From contig OY997588.1 in NCBI GenBank assembly GCA_963921825.1, forward strand, positions 13,406,001-13,470,000: a DNA stretch of 64,000 bases. Reading direction: 5' to 3'. The notes beneath the pieces are model-generated. The model was not told the DNA's origin, searched no databases, and saw only the letters and a list, made by a program, of their open reading frames with translations. Origin of the DNA: Erodium maritimum. Its lineage: Eukaryota > Streptophyta > Magnoliopsida > Geraniales > Geraniaceae. The translations under genes and the position numbers were made by a program. Positions 22,796 through 34,281 of the stretch are shown one piece after another (position 1 is the stretch's first letter; each line of letters begins with the position of its first letter).

Positions 22796-25700
22796 TCAAT
22801 GGATTACATTGTCCAACAAGCTGTTTGCAGAGGAAGTGCTCTGCTCACTCATCCAAGGATCCTGCACAGAGACCGGCGAGCTATCCTCGGCCTCCTCCAT
22901 AGTCCTCATTCGATCCACCGTTCTTTGCTGCACAATCAGCTTTTGACTCCCACTCCCCACTCTCGTCACCTTCTTGATCTTCATACTACCTAGCGTTGAC
23001 ATTTCACTCCCATAACCCGACGATGCCACTGACGATCCCATGCCTATGTTTTCCTCCATCGGGGCCCAACCGCTAAGCCTGATGTTCTCCAGCTCCTCCG
23101 CCACTTCAATCATGCTAGGCCTCATGTCCCTGTGGAACGCAAGGCACCTGAAAGCCAGCTCCGCCACCTTGTGGATAGAGGTCAGCGTCCACGCATCTCT
23201 GTTCGGGTCCAGGAAGGGGTCGATGATCTCGTCCACGCACCCTCTACCAATCCTGTCAATGGCGAGGGCAGCTAAGTTTATTTCACTGTGGCCTCGAGAG
23301 AAGTCCACCACTTTGAGGGCCGATATGATCTCTACCAAAACCACGCCAAAACTGTACACATCACTCTTGTCTGAGAGATGGAAGTTCTGGTGATACTGAG
23401 GGTCAAGGTAACCCGGAGTCCCCTGCGGGGCCGTTGAGATATGAGAATCATCGGTCATCCCAAGCCTAGAAAGGCCAAAGTCTGCAACTTTCGAGTTGTA
23501 GTTGTGATCCAACAAGATGTTGCTAGACTTGATGTCTCTGTGGTAGATTGGTGGGTTTATCTCTGAATGGAGATGAGCAATGGCATGAGCCGTTTCAGTG
23601 GCGATGGTGAGGCGGATTGTCCACGGAAGGCCATTGCCTCGTTCTCTTTGCAGGTGCTCAGAGAGAGTCCCGTTGGCCATGAACTCGTAAACCAGGATTT
23701 GCTCTCCGTTCTCTATGCTGCATCCTAGGAGCCGGACCAGATTGGGGTGCCTCACGGTGGACAGGAGCTTGATCTCGTTCATGACTTGGTCGATGCTCTC
23801 AGTGTCTCTGTGCCTGATCTTTTTTATCGCAAACCACTCGTCACTGTTCAATTTACCTGCATAAACTGTGCCGTATGCTCCTGTTCCCAGCCTTTGTTTC
23901 TCTGAGAAGCCATTTGTGGCCTTTTCTATTTCTTTGTAGGGATAGAAAGGAACACTGGAGTTGCCCGCAGCCTCGCACAAGAGGCGCTTTGTGCTCATCC
24001 GGTTCTTCAGGAAAGCCGATCTTCTTCTGAGAAAGCAGCATACGAGAGCTACACCGACGATCATACCAGTTCCAGCAATGATCACTAAGGAGATGAATCA
24101 AGAACACAAATAAATTACCATTGAGTGAAATCAACACAAGGGTCAAAAAATGCTTCTTCTTAGCTTACCTCCAACCAGAATTCCAACTCTTGCAGCCCTT
24201 CCACACTTGACAGACATGGTCTTTGAAGCACTGCAGTCCTCAACTGATAACATGGCAGTCAACATAAAATCAGAAGAACATACATTTTCGGGTTTGGTTT
24301 TTAAGGCGAGTATGAGAAGAGTGATAAAAAAACTTTGGAGATAAAAGACATGACAGGAGACCCAACAGTGACTATAAGATAAATGGGTAAGTAATTAGTC
24401 ACTCAACTAGTTTGAAGTCCGATTATAATTTCATGCTCTAACTTAAGTTTAAGTCGGGGATTTCTTCATTTCATATCAGTTTCTCGTGTTTGCAACAATT
24501 TACTCATGACTTGAGAGAGGCCACAAGGCATGAGCTCCCGTGAAAGTTGAAACACGAACAGCACATGACTCACACAGTGACTGGTTCCATGTTCCAACTT
24601 ATCCGGTAAAATTGTAGACTTAAACAACGTTTGAGCCTCAGCAATCAGCATACAATTCAAAACCAACTTGGTCAAGTCATGGAAGGGAAGAAAGTTCAAA
24701 ACTCATGTGACAATGAATCATCCTATCCTTTCCTTTCACGCTGTCCTCAGCACTACTTTTTCTTCGTCTGAAACTAAATAAGACCAATACATGCGACCCG
24801 GTTCTTAGAAGAAAGACAGGGACGGCTTTGACTTTCTGAGTTCCAACATTATTAATATTGTTGTGTTAAGTGTGAACTCATTCTAAGCAAAGAAAATCGA
24901 TCACCAGCCGCTATTTTTGCAGCAAATATGACTTAAAAAATCATGGACAAATCATTTTGTTCCTACCCATCAACCCCACCATGTCTCATTGGCCTAATAA
25001 TTTAATCACCGAATTCCTAATCAACGTGCTAAAAGTCTTCTTTTTTATCAGATCCAACTTCTTAATACGAGCCAAATCTAGGGCCGTTCAACTAAAACTT
25101 TCACTATTGTTCAAGAAACTTGGTCATCTTTTGGTTGATCAACAGTCATTAATAGCAGTGATTTATTAGTTTAATTCAGATTACCGGAATATCCTAATAA
25201 AATATCTAACTTTACGTGGCAACCCAGTATTCTATGTTCAAATTAAAATAAATAAATAAATAAAACATTTTTCTACTCCGGCGAGTTGGGACTGACCTTT
25301 CCGGCATCCGCTGCCGTCGACGAACCCGTCGCCTTCAAACCCATCTCGGCATTGGCACCGGAACCCACGATGGCGGACTTTCGTGCAATTGGCATTTTTA
25401 TGGCACTGACAAGTCCCGTTGAGCCACCAGACCAAATCGATCTTCTGGAACTCGAGCGACGACTTGGCTGAGTCCACAGAAACTGCCGTGAAGAGGTACC
25501 GGCACCGAGTCCGGTTCACATCCGCAAAGGTCATAGCACCGCGAGTCGTGTCTTCCTCCGACGAAAAGCAGCTAATGTTGTCGCTCCGGCTGTTGCAGTT
25601 CTGCGATCCCAACCGATTGTCGAAATAGCTTCTGGGAATGAAGCAGCCGCTCGGAGTGCCGTTACAGTTCTGGAGGAGGAAGCTGTTCTGCCACGACAGG

Positions 25701-26002
25701 GCGTAGTTCCGGTGAAACAGCGGCGCGATTGACTCTATCGGCCGGTTGCATTTCGCCGGGACGTTGACGAGGATGCTGTCTTGGGTCACGTTCTGGACTA
25801 CGAAATCGCCGATTAAAACATCTCCGGCGGCCGAACAGTTCAATTGGATTGGGCATCCGGCGGAAAACCCAAACGGGTAGCTGAGTTTCTTCCCCCCGCC
25901 GCAGGAGCTGCGACAGTTTGCTCCGACGCGAGCTGCGGAGGAGGAGACGAAGAGAACCGCGGCTATGGCGGCGAAAAGAACCAAACTTGATTCGTGGGTC
26001 AT
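22796..26002 (-). CDS. Wall-associated receptor kinase-like protein (WAKL14/20 type)
   Basis: Three exons, 26002-25297, 24243-24169 and 24084-22796, join in phase into 689 residues. A signal peptide (about 1-28) precedes a GUB_WAK cysteine-rich domain (NCRSSCGG, LSYPFGFSAGCPIQLNC). An EGF-like segment ends exon 1 (CQCHKNANCTKV, FRCQCRDGFEGDG). A transmembrane helix (VIIAGTGMIVGVALVCCFL) lies at about 261-280. The kinase (about 312-585) has a complete set of motifs: glycine loop GTGAYGTVYAG, AIKK, HRDIKSSN and DFGLSR, then GTPGYLDP in the activation segment. The Ser-rich tail ends SLLDNVIH. Such proteins sit in the plasma membrane and are thought to sense cell-wall pectin or defence cues. The nearest subgroup by memory is WAKL14, so I leave the symbol empty. 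Confidence 0.92.
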
Positions 26003-27419
26003 CGTTCTGGAGAGGAAGAAGAACTGGGTTGTGAAGGAAACACAGGTATCATCACCCTTCTGCCATGTAAATCAAACAGTGAGTTCGATTTTTGCATCAA
26101 TCGAAGCTTTGAGGGGAACCCCCAAAGATGAACATAAATAGAGAAGAAAGTAATTGGTACTGAAATTAGCTGAACCAACAGAAATTGATCAGAAACTTCT
26201 TATGGGTTTCATAGAGTGTTGGATGGGTAATTAATGAAGACATTAAAGGCGGAACCTTTAGTACCGTTGGATGGTCATCTATACCAAGTAAATGCTCATA
26301 GGAGAAAAGTCCTTTTATATCGATTCTGGTCGATATAAGCCAAAAACATGATAATCAAAACTTGAAAAGGGTCTGATCGAATATTTAATGAGCTGAAGTT
26401 TACCTCTTCTATGGCTACCCGAATTCGGAACTGCTCGGTTTTTTGAAGAAAACACTAAAATGGTGATGTATGAACCAGAAACTAGGGTTGGAGAAGAAGC
26501 AAAAGGATTGGGAAAGTCTCTGATGGCTACTTGAAAGAAGAATATATGCTGAAATTACCTATACATCGTGCGGGAATTTACTCAAGAAAGCAATAACTAA
26601 TATTTTGACTTGAAGCCAAATTCGGGTTTTGGATAAATTATTTGAACACAAAAGTGGTGAATATATGCTCAATTTATATTTTCTAAAAAGTTGGAGAGGA
26701 AAATGAATTTGAAGATAATATTTTTAATTTCAATTATCATAACTTACGGTGTTAAATTTCAATTGGTTTCTAGCATGAACTTACTGAGACTAAGAGGGGC
26801 AATATAGTCCCATTCATTTTACAACTTTGACTCCAGTCTTCGTCACTTGCCAAATTGACAGTTCAATCCTCCGCGTTCTATGTTGCGTGTCTGGTTCTTG
26901 ACTACTCTTATCTGCCGTATAGTCTAAGGAATTCGATCGATTTAAATATCTCATAGCTAATGGCAAAATAAGCCCTATTACTAGTGTGGTCCATTTCATC
27001 ACAGCCCGTTTATACATGTGTTGTGACAGGTAAAATTTTGGTGAATGTCATGTACAATTCTTATCTTTTTTTCGTTGTCGTGGCTTTCATACGACGGACT
27101 TCAAATGAAAACGATGGAATGATATTCGAACTTTGGAGACGTATGAAGGTATAGAGGTGCCGCTGGATTTAGAACCAAAGAAGTCGAAAGACTATAAGCT
27201 AAGGGTCAAGGAGAAGGCGTTTGAACTATTCGGCCAATGAGTTTGGGATCCGTGGAGTTGGATGGTAAGATGATGTATCGTCAAACGACATCCCATACGG
27301 GGTTATCCTGGTGAATCAAGACGACGGGTTGGCAACACCAAAACGCTCCACTATGAAAGTTATGGGTTTCAGAAGAACTTGCATCACAATCTACCTAGTT
27401 TTATTCATTGATTAAGTAG
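26003..27419. other. Intergenic, WAKL upstream region
   Basis: Contains the presumed promoter of the WAK-like gene. From about 27050 to 27400 the base composition becomes less AT-rich and looks like old transposon DNA, but no domain or terminal repeat is visible. Confidence 0.4.
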
Positions 27420-28250
27420 CTAGGTATCATGTTTTACTGAAACTCCTCCCAAAACCGTACCTCTTAAGCCCACCGTCTCATTTTTCTCTCCCTTGTCGGT
27501 GACGGCCACGGCCCCGACCTTGGCTGTTACCGGTGGAGACCTCTGTTTTCCGCTTCCTTTCTCAGTTCCCCTTTTTTTTTTTCCTTGTTTCGTTTTTTTC
27601 TCCTCCGGCCGGCTCGCACACCTCGGATCTGTGGCTGGTCGTGGATCTTCGTCGTTGCTTCCTTCCTCCGGTGTGGCTTCTTGCAGGTCCGGCTGCTCGT
27701 GGGTTTGTGGAAACTCTGTCGTGGCTTGTTCCCTGAAGGTCTCGAAGTCCTGCGTCGCTCTAGATCCCTCCCTCCTTGGCATCTGCGGCGACCTACAGCT
27801 GCTCTTCAGTTTGCTTTTGCAGTGACATGTGCCTGATGGGTTGTGAAACCTCTGCTGGTGTTGGTGGATCGACTGCTTTCGTCGTTCCTTCGACCGGCAT
27901 CAACTGCTTCTCCTCCTGCCCCGATCAGATTTGGTTTAATTTGGACTGGTCAGATCCGGTTGGTCCCTTTCCTTGGTTGCTCTTGCGGCTGTGGAGGAGC
28001 ACCGATATTTCTGTTTGGTGGGATGGAGTTGGGGTTCTCGGAGTTAAGACGAGTCGGCGTGTTCTTTGGAGTGTCCTTGTTTTTCCTGGTTCTCGGCTTT
28101 CACCTTTGTTTTCACCAGACCCAACCTTCGTGGTTGTTGTTCTGCTCATCATCGCTTTTTTCTGAAGCGTGGTGGCATACATCTTTATGTATTTTTGATA
28201 CAACTGGTAGTCAGACCGCCCACTGGTAGGTATTTTTTGGCGTTGTAAAA
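27420..28250. other. GC/CT-rich block, probable retroelement fragment
   Basis: A sharply bounded CT-rich and GT-rich stretch in AT-rich surroundings. Overlapping open frames on both strands are a composition effect and none shows a domain. Similar GT-rich sequence ends plant LINEs, so a 5'-truncated LINE is the best guess, without proof. Confidence 0.3.
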
Positions 28251-30422
28251 AGTAATTGTGAAATCTTTTAACCCAAATGTTTGTTTTACTACCAATGATT
28301 CTTCATCTGCTCCTACATCTTAAGGGAGGATATAATCATCCGAGTTGTACTCCGTCACAATCAACTACCAAAATGTAAGCCTATTCTGGTGGTTCGCTTT
28401 TATCGAGTCTTTCGAAGCATGAAACAAAAAAGAGACTAAACTTATATCATCTCGATGCGTTCATTTACCGTCATTCCCTTTAACGGATGCATGTCACCCT
28501 CAAGACGGACGACCAGTCGCCACATGTTTAGTCCTAACAAAAGGCACCATCTTGTTTGGATGACCACACCTCTGGTGAAAACGTGAGTGGCATACACCCA
28601 CCAAGATTGATTCCTAACGACGGTGCCATCTCGGAGGAACGGTTGTGTGACCGGTCGATTCCACAGGGAAGCGGTGGGTAAATCAATTCCAAGGGCTCAC
28701 CCAGACTATTTTTTTCACTACCCTAATATAGTTATATTTCTTATTTACATATGTACATATTTATAATCGTAGTTCACATACTAGGTTGTCGTAAACGGAA
28801 TTAGGTGGGCTCCGTGGGGTCGAGGAAGAGCAGCGAGGCATATGAGTAAACACACAATTCAGATAGAGACAACGACACGTACGAAGTACATTGCAGTATG
28901 AATAGAGATATGTTATGTGCTCGTGGTGTTGTGTTTTTTTTTTAAATTTTGGATCACCAACCCTTGCTATCAAGTTCACGTGATGAGTCATATGAGCACC
29001 TTGGATAATGTTAAGAGAATCTCTACTATTGTTAATATAGTTCTCCAGGTAAACTTGGTTAAAAGCGGACCTATATATTCGGAACTTAGTTCCAAGTTCC
29101 AACAGAGCCCATGAGAATTTAGTTATCAAAGTCTATTAAGTATAAAAAATTCAAAATTACCACAATCAAATGGAAGTAAAGAAAGTTTAAAACTTTAAAA
29201 TCAATCATGCGAAGTGTTATGCACATATTCGCTATATGAGGGTTAGGAACACTAACCGATCAAAATAAACTTTTCTTTATTCTTGAAAAGTTTTGGAATG
29301 CTAAACTCCAATAGTTCCCACCCGATGGTAAAAGAAAAAAACTCCAACCTAGAGTTGAAGGTACTGCAATTCAGTCTTCGCCGCCCACATGTCATCATGC
29401 TAGTATTGTCCTTAAACAACGGTAGGGACTCGGAAATCCTTGACTTCCATAATGATTCACCGCCAACAACAACACCGACAACGGTCACGACTTCACCCTA
29501 AACCGTAAGTGATACCTGATACGGCTCAATTTCTTGACTTCCACAAGGAAGATAATGTCCACGAGGCAATAATGTGTGCGCTGCACATGCTATAAGACCT
29601 TACACAGTGGAGGTCAAAAGAATCGTTGAAAGTGACGAAAAACGAGTTTAATTTGCTGACGTTTTGGGTCTGATTTTCTCTCTCCTGGTGAATCGACGTC
29701 CTCCGAGTCTGCAGATTCATCGACCGTCGAAGCTTTCTCCTCCGATTTAGTCTTCTCTCTGCCTCTCTCCTCCCTCACGATTCCCTCTCCTTCTTCAACA
29801 AATCTTCTTCTTACACGTTAGATTTTGGTCAGATTCAATCCTCCGAATTCAACACTTCATTGTAGAATCTACTAAATTCAATCCGATTTAGACCAACATA
29901 TTCGACTTTTAAGAATAAACGATATTGTTGATATCCTATTGCTATCGGGATCCCACTATTAATAAGATTCAATCAAACCAACTATTTGTCTTGGTCAAGC
30001 TGTAGACGTATTGCAGACTTTATCCGTAAAGGGCCCACTAGGTGTTGGACCTGGTAGGGCATGGCCCATTAGTGATTTTACTATTCCGTCACTACAAAGT
30101 ACAAACAAAACTCGTACAAAACGGACAGGTTTATTGGTTGGTTTGTTTAACGGAGTAGGTTGTTTTGATCGGGTCACAAAATATATGATCCATGGACCAT
30201 GCATGTCATTAAAGGATTGATAATAAACCCACGCCTGTGTAATTACCATGAGCTTACGTGTTCAACTCACACATTCCAAGTTTTAGTCAAAATTGTAATT
30301 TACGTGCATAGAAATTTCGTCTCACTACAAAGCAGCAAATTTTGACTTATGGGTCGGGTTTGAGGATGGTCCTTTATTTTTGTCACCCCATCATTCTTTG
30401 AATTTGGCGTGGACAATTTTAA
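28251..30422. other. Intergenic, no gene seen
   Basis: Two related stretches (about 28525 and 28615) share TCCTAAC and a GGYRCCATCT core, suggesting a decayed local duplication. Nothing else here is recognisable as a gene, RNA or complete repeat. Confidence 0.4.
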
Positions 30423-32311
30423 ATGAGATCAGCAAAATCAATAAGAGAAAAGGAGAGTGCGAGAGGGAGCGTGAAGATCGGATCGACGTCCTTGGTCACG
30501 TCGCCGGCTTCGACCATCTCGGGAGGGGCGGTCGTGACTTCGACCTACAGTGACGTCCTGATTGAAGGGAGACGGGTCCCGTTCCCTAGGACAGCGGAGA
30601 TAGCGGCGGCGTACGGTGGTGTGGGTTCGAGATCGTTCGTGAATGAGGATGTGGGGACTGTTGCAGAAGGGGCAATTTCGAAACCTAGTGTTGAAGGAGG
30701 TTCCGGGATTGCTCAATTGGTTGCTGGCGCAGGTGAAGTGGGTGAGATTCCTCCACCGGTTGATCAAGGTAGACACAAGCTCTTTGTGTTTAATTTGCCT
30801 TTTGGAGTAGATGACGCATGGTTGCGCGATTATTGCAATTGTGACGGAGTTGTGGTCAAGGCTAACGTTGTTCGTAGAGCGAACGCAAAGGGGAAGTTCT
30901 TCGGTTTCGTTTATGCAAAAACCGAAGTCGATGCAAACCAAATTGTGGCAAAATGCCATGGTTCTGTTGCCAAGGGACATCGTTTGTTGGTTGCCCACGA
31001 TAAACATAAACTTCCCCGTCTTGTTGGTAAGCCGCGTGTGAATGTGGTTCATGATCGTTTGTGTAAGGGATCTATTATCCACCATCATCAAAACTTGGTG
31101 GAGAAGGGGCTTCTAGGGATTGCTAGAAACGAGTGCTCTGTGATTGCAATTCAAGAGGCGATTGGGCGAGAAGGGGTTCGTGATGTCGAGGTCCGAGGCT
31201 TTGGAAATAGGGTGTTCTTGTTTTCTTGCCCGGACCCGGTTTTTGCAGAATCGTTGAAGATTCATGGAGAAGGGTGGTTAAAACCTTGGTTTGATCATGT
31301 TTTTCCATCAGCTGAAGTACTGTTGAAACCCGGGGTTTTTTTTTGGGTGGAGATAACTGGTGTCCCGTTTCATGGTTGGGATACTGAGAATTTCAGGCTT
31401 GTGGCGGGTCTACTCGGTGAGGTGATCAGCATCGTTGATACTTCTGACGCAAGAGATTCAATGGAGCGCGCCTTTGCTTTGGTGCATTGTCCCCAGGTAC
31501 AGGTTACTCCTGCTGAAGTTCATTTACAGTTGGGTGCCTCCTCGTTCCCTATTCTGCTGAATCCAATCCCGTCGTCGTCGGTTCCCTTCCGTGTACTGAA
31601 GAACACGGCCAAGTCTTCTGGTTCGGACTTCTCCAGTGAAGGAACGGTTTCTGAGCGGGCCGACATGCCAATGCAGACCCCAAGCCCAGTGGCTAGAGAG
31701 GGCTTTGGCTTGCGATCACTCCTTTTTCCCAATTGGTCGAGGCGCACAGTGGTGTGAAGGGAAGGAATCGCGTTCAGAACAGGGCTCTGTTCTGCGATCA
31801 ATCGCAGATGCAGGTCGCAATCGATAGTTCTTCAAATTTGGGCGTGAAGCGTCTGTTACAAAGTGATCCCGAGTCGTCCCGTGTTGTTGGTCCAGTGCAA
31901 AAGTTTGGATCGCCAATTGCAGCTATCCCTGTATCGGGCATCCATCCACCTAAGCGGGGTCGTGGCCGTCCGAGGAAGAAGAACAAGGACCGCTCGGCAG
32001 TTCCACATGTTGTCTTCTATCAAACAACATTAAAGTCAGGTTCAGCAAGTAATGGTAATCAATCAGGCCAGCTCATTGTGGATTTTGCAAGGAAATTGAA
32101 AGGAAGCTCGGGTGATTGGAGCTACTGTAAGAAGGTGGGAAAGAAGGCCATCGATATTGGACCTTTGGTACTGGAACAGTTTGACTGCCTCGACATTGAG
32201 ATACCAAAAACAAACTTGTTCTTGGAAGAAGGGTCTGGCAACGAGGAGGAGGACGTTTCGGATTCAAATACAGGTAATAATTTAACACTTGTTTCAGGTT
32301 CGTCTGAATAA
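30423..32311 (+). pseudogene. LINE ORF1 (RRM and AT-hook type), frameshifted
   Basis: The first frame runs 30423-31757 (444 residues) and the second 31733-32311, overlapping in another frame, so one frameshift near 31740 separates them. An RRM fold lies at about residues 117-195: KLFVFNLPFGVDDAWLRDY, then GKFFGFVYAKTEVDA. A segment follows that resembles the DUF4283 region of plant LINE proteins (VFFWVEITGVPFHGWDTEN). The second frame has an AT-hook-like motif (PKRGRGRPRKK). This is the nucleic-acid-binding ORF1 of an L1-type LINE. Only the frameshift separates it from an intact frame. Confidence 0.8.
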
Positions 32312-32320
32312 TTGTTTTTT

Positions 32321-32458
32321 ATGAGGTTCCTCACGTGGAACGTGAGAGGTATGCATTCCGACTTGAAGAGGAAATGCATTAAAAAATGTGTTCTGTCTAA
32401 TTCTGTTGATTTGGTTATGATCCAAGAAACCAAACTAGCTGTAGTTGATTGTGGTATG
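32321..32458 (+). pseudogene. LINE ORF2, start of the endonuclease, interrupted
   Basis: Begins just after ORF1 with MRFLTWNVRGM and continues to VDLVMIQETKL. These are the first two conserved blocks (the Asn of WNVRG and the Glu of QETK) of the apurinic-type endonuclease of L1 elements. The frame is broken after about 46 codons by the LTR element starting at 32459. Confidence 0.85.
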
Positions 32459-32513
32459 TGTCACGCCCCAAATCCGATTTGGACCGGACTCGAGACGTGA
32501 GCTAAAACAATAA

Positions 32514-32522
32514 TAATTTTAA
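32514..32522. repeat. 9-base target duplication of the MULE, left
   Basis: TAATTTTAA, repeated exactly at 34273-34281. Nine bases is the Mutator-type duplication length. Confidence 0.85.
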
Positions 32523-34272
32523 GGGAAAATTTCATTTTATCACCCTGACAAACATTTAGTTTCAGTTTGATACCCTGGCATAAATTTTTATCAGTTTCAT
32601 ACCCAAACCAAACTTTTAATTTCACTTTCATACCCAGCCGGGTAAAATGTCCAAAATACCCCTAACTATTACTCAAATTTTCATCTCATGCCATTGGCTC
32701 AGAATTTGAAAATAAGTGAAATGACAATAATACCATTCATTGTTTAGGGTGTTAAACTGAAAATTTCACTAATTTTAAAATAAAATCAGTTTTTTTTTAT
32801 AAATTCAATTTTTTTTATTAAAAACAGTTTTATATATAAAAAATTATTTTTATTTTCAAAAAATAAGATTTTAATTTAAAAATACATAAAATCAGTTTAC
32901 ATAAAAATAAAATAATTTTTTTTATTTAATAAATAAAGAAAAACTAAAAAAAAATCTAGTATACAAACCTATCTCCTATTGTCTGAATCGACGTTTCCTA
33001 TTCCATTCACATGTAAAACAGATCTAAACCTTCACCTTCATCTGCAAATCCGGCCACACTTGTCTAGAGCAAGCCTCACCGGACCTGAAATCCGGCGTCA
33101 CCGGCTTCGATGCTTCGTTTCCGACGGAAAAATAACCACGATGACTACCTCATCGTCGCCGCAGAGAGATCTGGAATCGAGTGGAACAGATCTGAGCCAC
33201 GCTCCTTCACCTCGTCGTCGTTCTCGTTCTTGCTCGGATCTGGGTTTCAGAAACCAGAGGCGTCGAATTAGCTTTCCACCGTCGTGGTCACCGCCGGAGC
33301 CACCTCCGTTCTTCCTCGATACAACTCTTCGCAGGTCATCGGAGACGATGGCTTCATGGTGAGGTCGGCTTCTTCTCTGATCTAGGCTTCTTCTCCAGAG
33401 CTCGTAAATATTTGTTTCGATTTGGGTCTGATTTTTGTTGATTCGATTTGTGAAATCGACTCGATATGGGGAGTCGATTCGAGTTGGGTCTCCATTTTAT
33501 TGTCGGAGTTGCTCCAGAGCTCGTCAGAATTGTTTGGTTTTGATCTGATTTTTATTGCTTTGTTGTATTGGACTCAGTAATAATCTGAATGATTTTGGTT
33601 TTGTTTATCTTGTTGGTGGTGAGTTCATTACTGATTGGTGTTGTTGATATGATTGTCCACTATGTTGATTGGTTGTATTTTGATTTGGAGCTCTTCAGAA
33701 TCGTTTGATTTGGAGCTAATGAACACGATGAGCAATAGGGGAAAATATGAAAAGAAATGAAAAATATGAAAAGAAATAGTGAAAAATAAATTAAAGAAGA
33801 AATGGAAAAATAAAAATTTGATTTTTATGTATTTTTTTAAATTAAAATATGAGTTTTTGAAAATAAAAATAATTTTTACAAAAAAAAGTGAATTTTTGAA
33901 AATATAAATATTTTTTATAAATAAAAATTGAATTTATAAAAATAAAAACATAATTTTTGAGAATAAAAATAATTTTCATAATTAAAAATTGAATTTATAA
34001 AATAACTGATTTTATTTTAAAATTAGTGAAATTTTCAGTTTAACACCCTAAACAATGAAGGGTATTATTGTCATTTCACTTATTTTCAAATTCTGAGCCA
34101 ATGACATGAGATGAAAATTTGAGTAATAGTTAGGGGTATTTTGGACATTTTACCCGACTGGGTATGAAAGTGAAATTAAAAGTTTGGTTTGGGTATGAAA
34201 CTGATAAAAATTTATGCCAGGGTATCAAACTGAAACTAAATGTTTGCCAGGGTGGTAAAATGAAATTTTCCC
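32523..34272. mobile_element. Non-autonomous Mutator-like element with long terminal inverted repeats
   Basis: A 1,750-base element with terminal inverted repeats of about 290 bases, starting GGGAAAATTTCATTTTA on both strands. I count about five mismatches over the first 270 bases, so insertion looks recent. It is flanked by the exact 9-base duplication TAATTTTAA. No transposase frame is present. The interior has an AT-rich part and a distinct, more GC-rich segment at about 32980-33760, which starts with a 127-codon frame (32979-33362). That segment looks like captured host sequence, as in Pack-MULEs, but I cannot name the donor gene. Confidence 0.9.
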
Positions 34273-34281
34273 TAATTTTAA
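34273..34281. repeat. 9-base target duplication of the MULE, right
   Basis: TAATTTTAA, identical to 32514-32522. Confidence 0.85.

Noticed and set aside
27420..28250. Overlapping frames of 83-129 codons, considered as a gene
   Set aside because: Frames are open on both strands in a CT-rich block, and translations are low complexity with no conserved motif.
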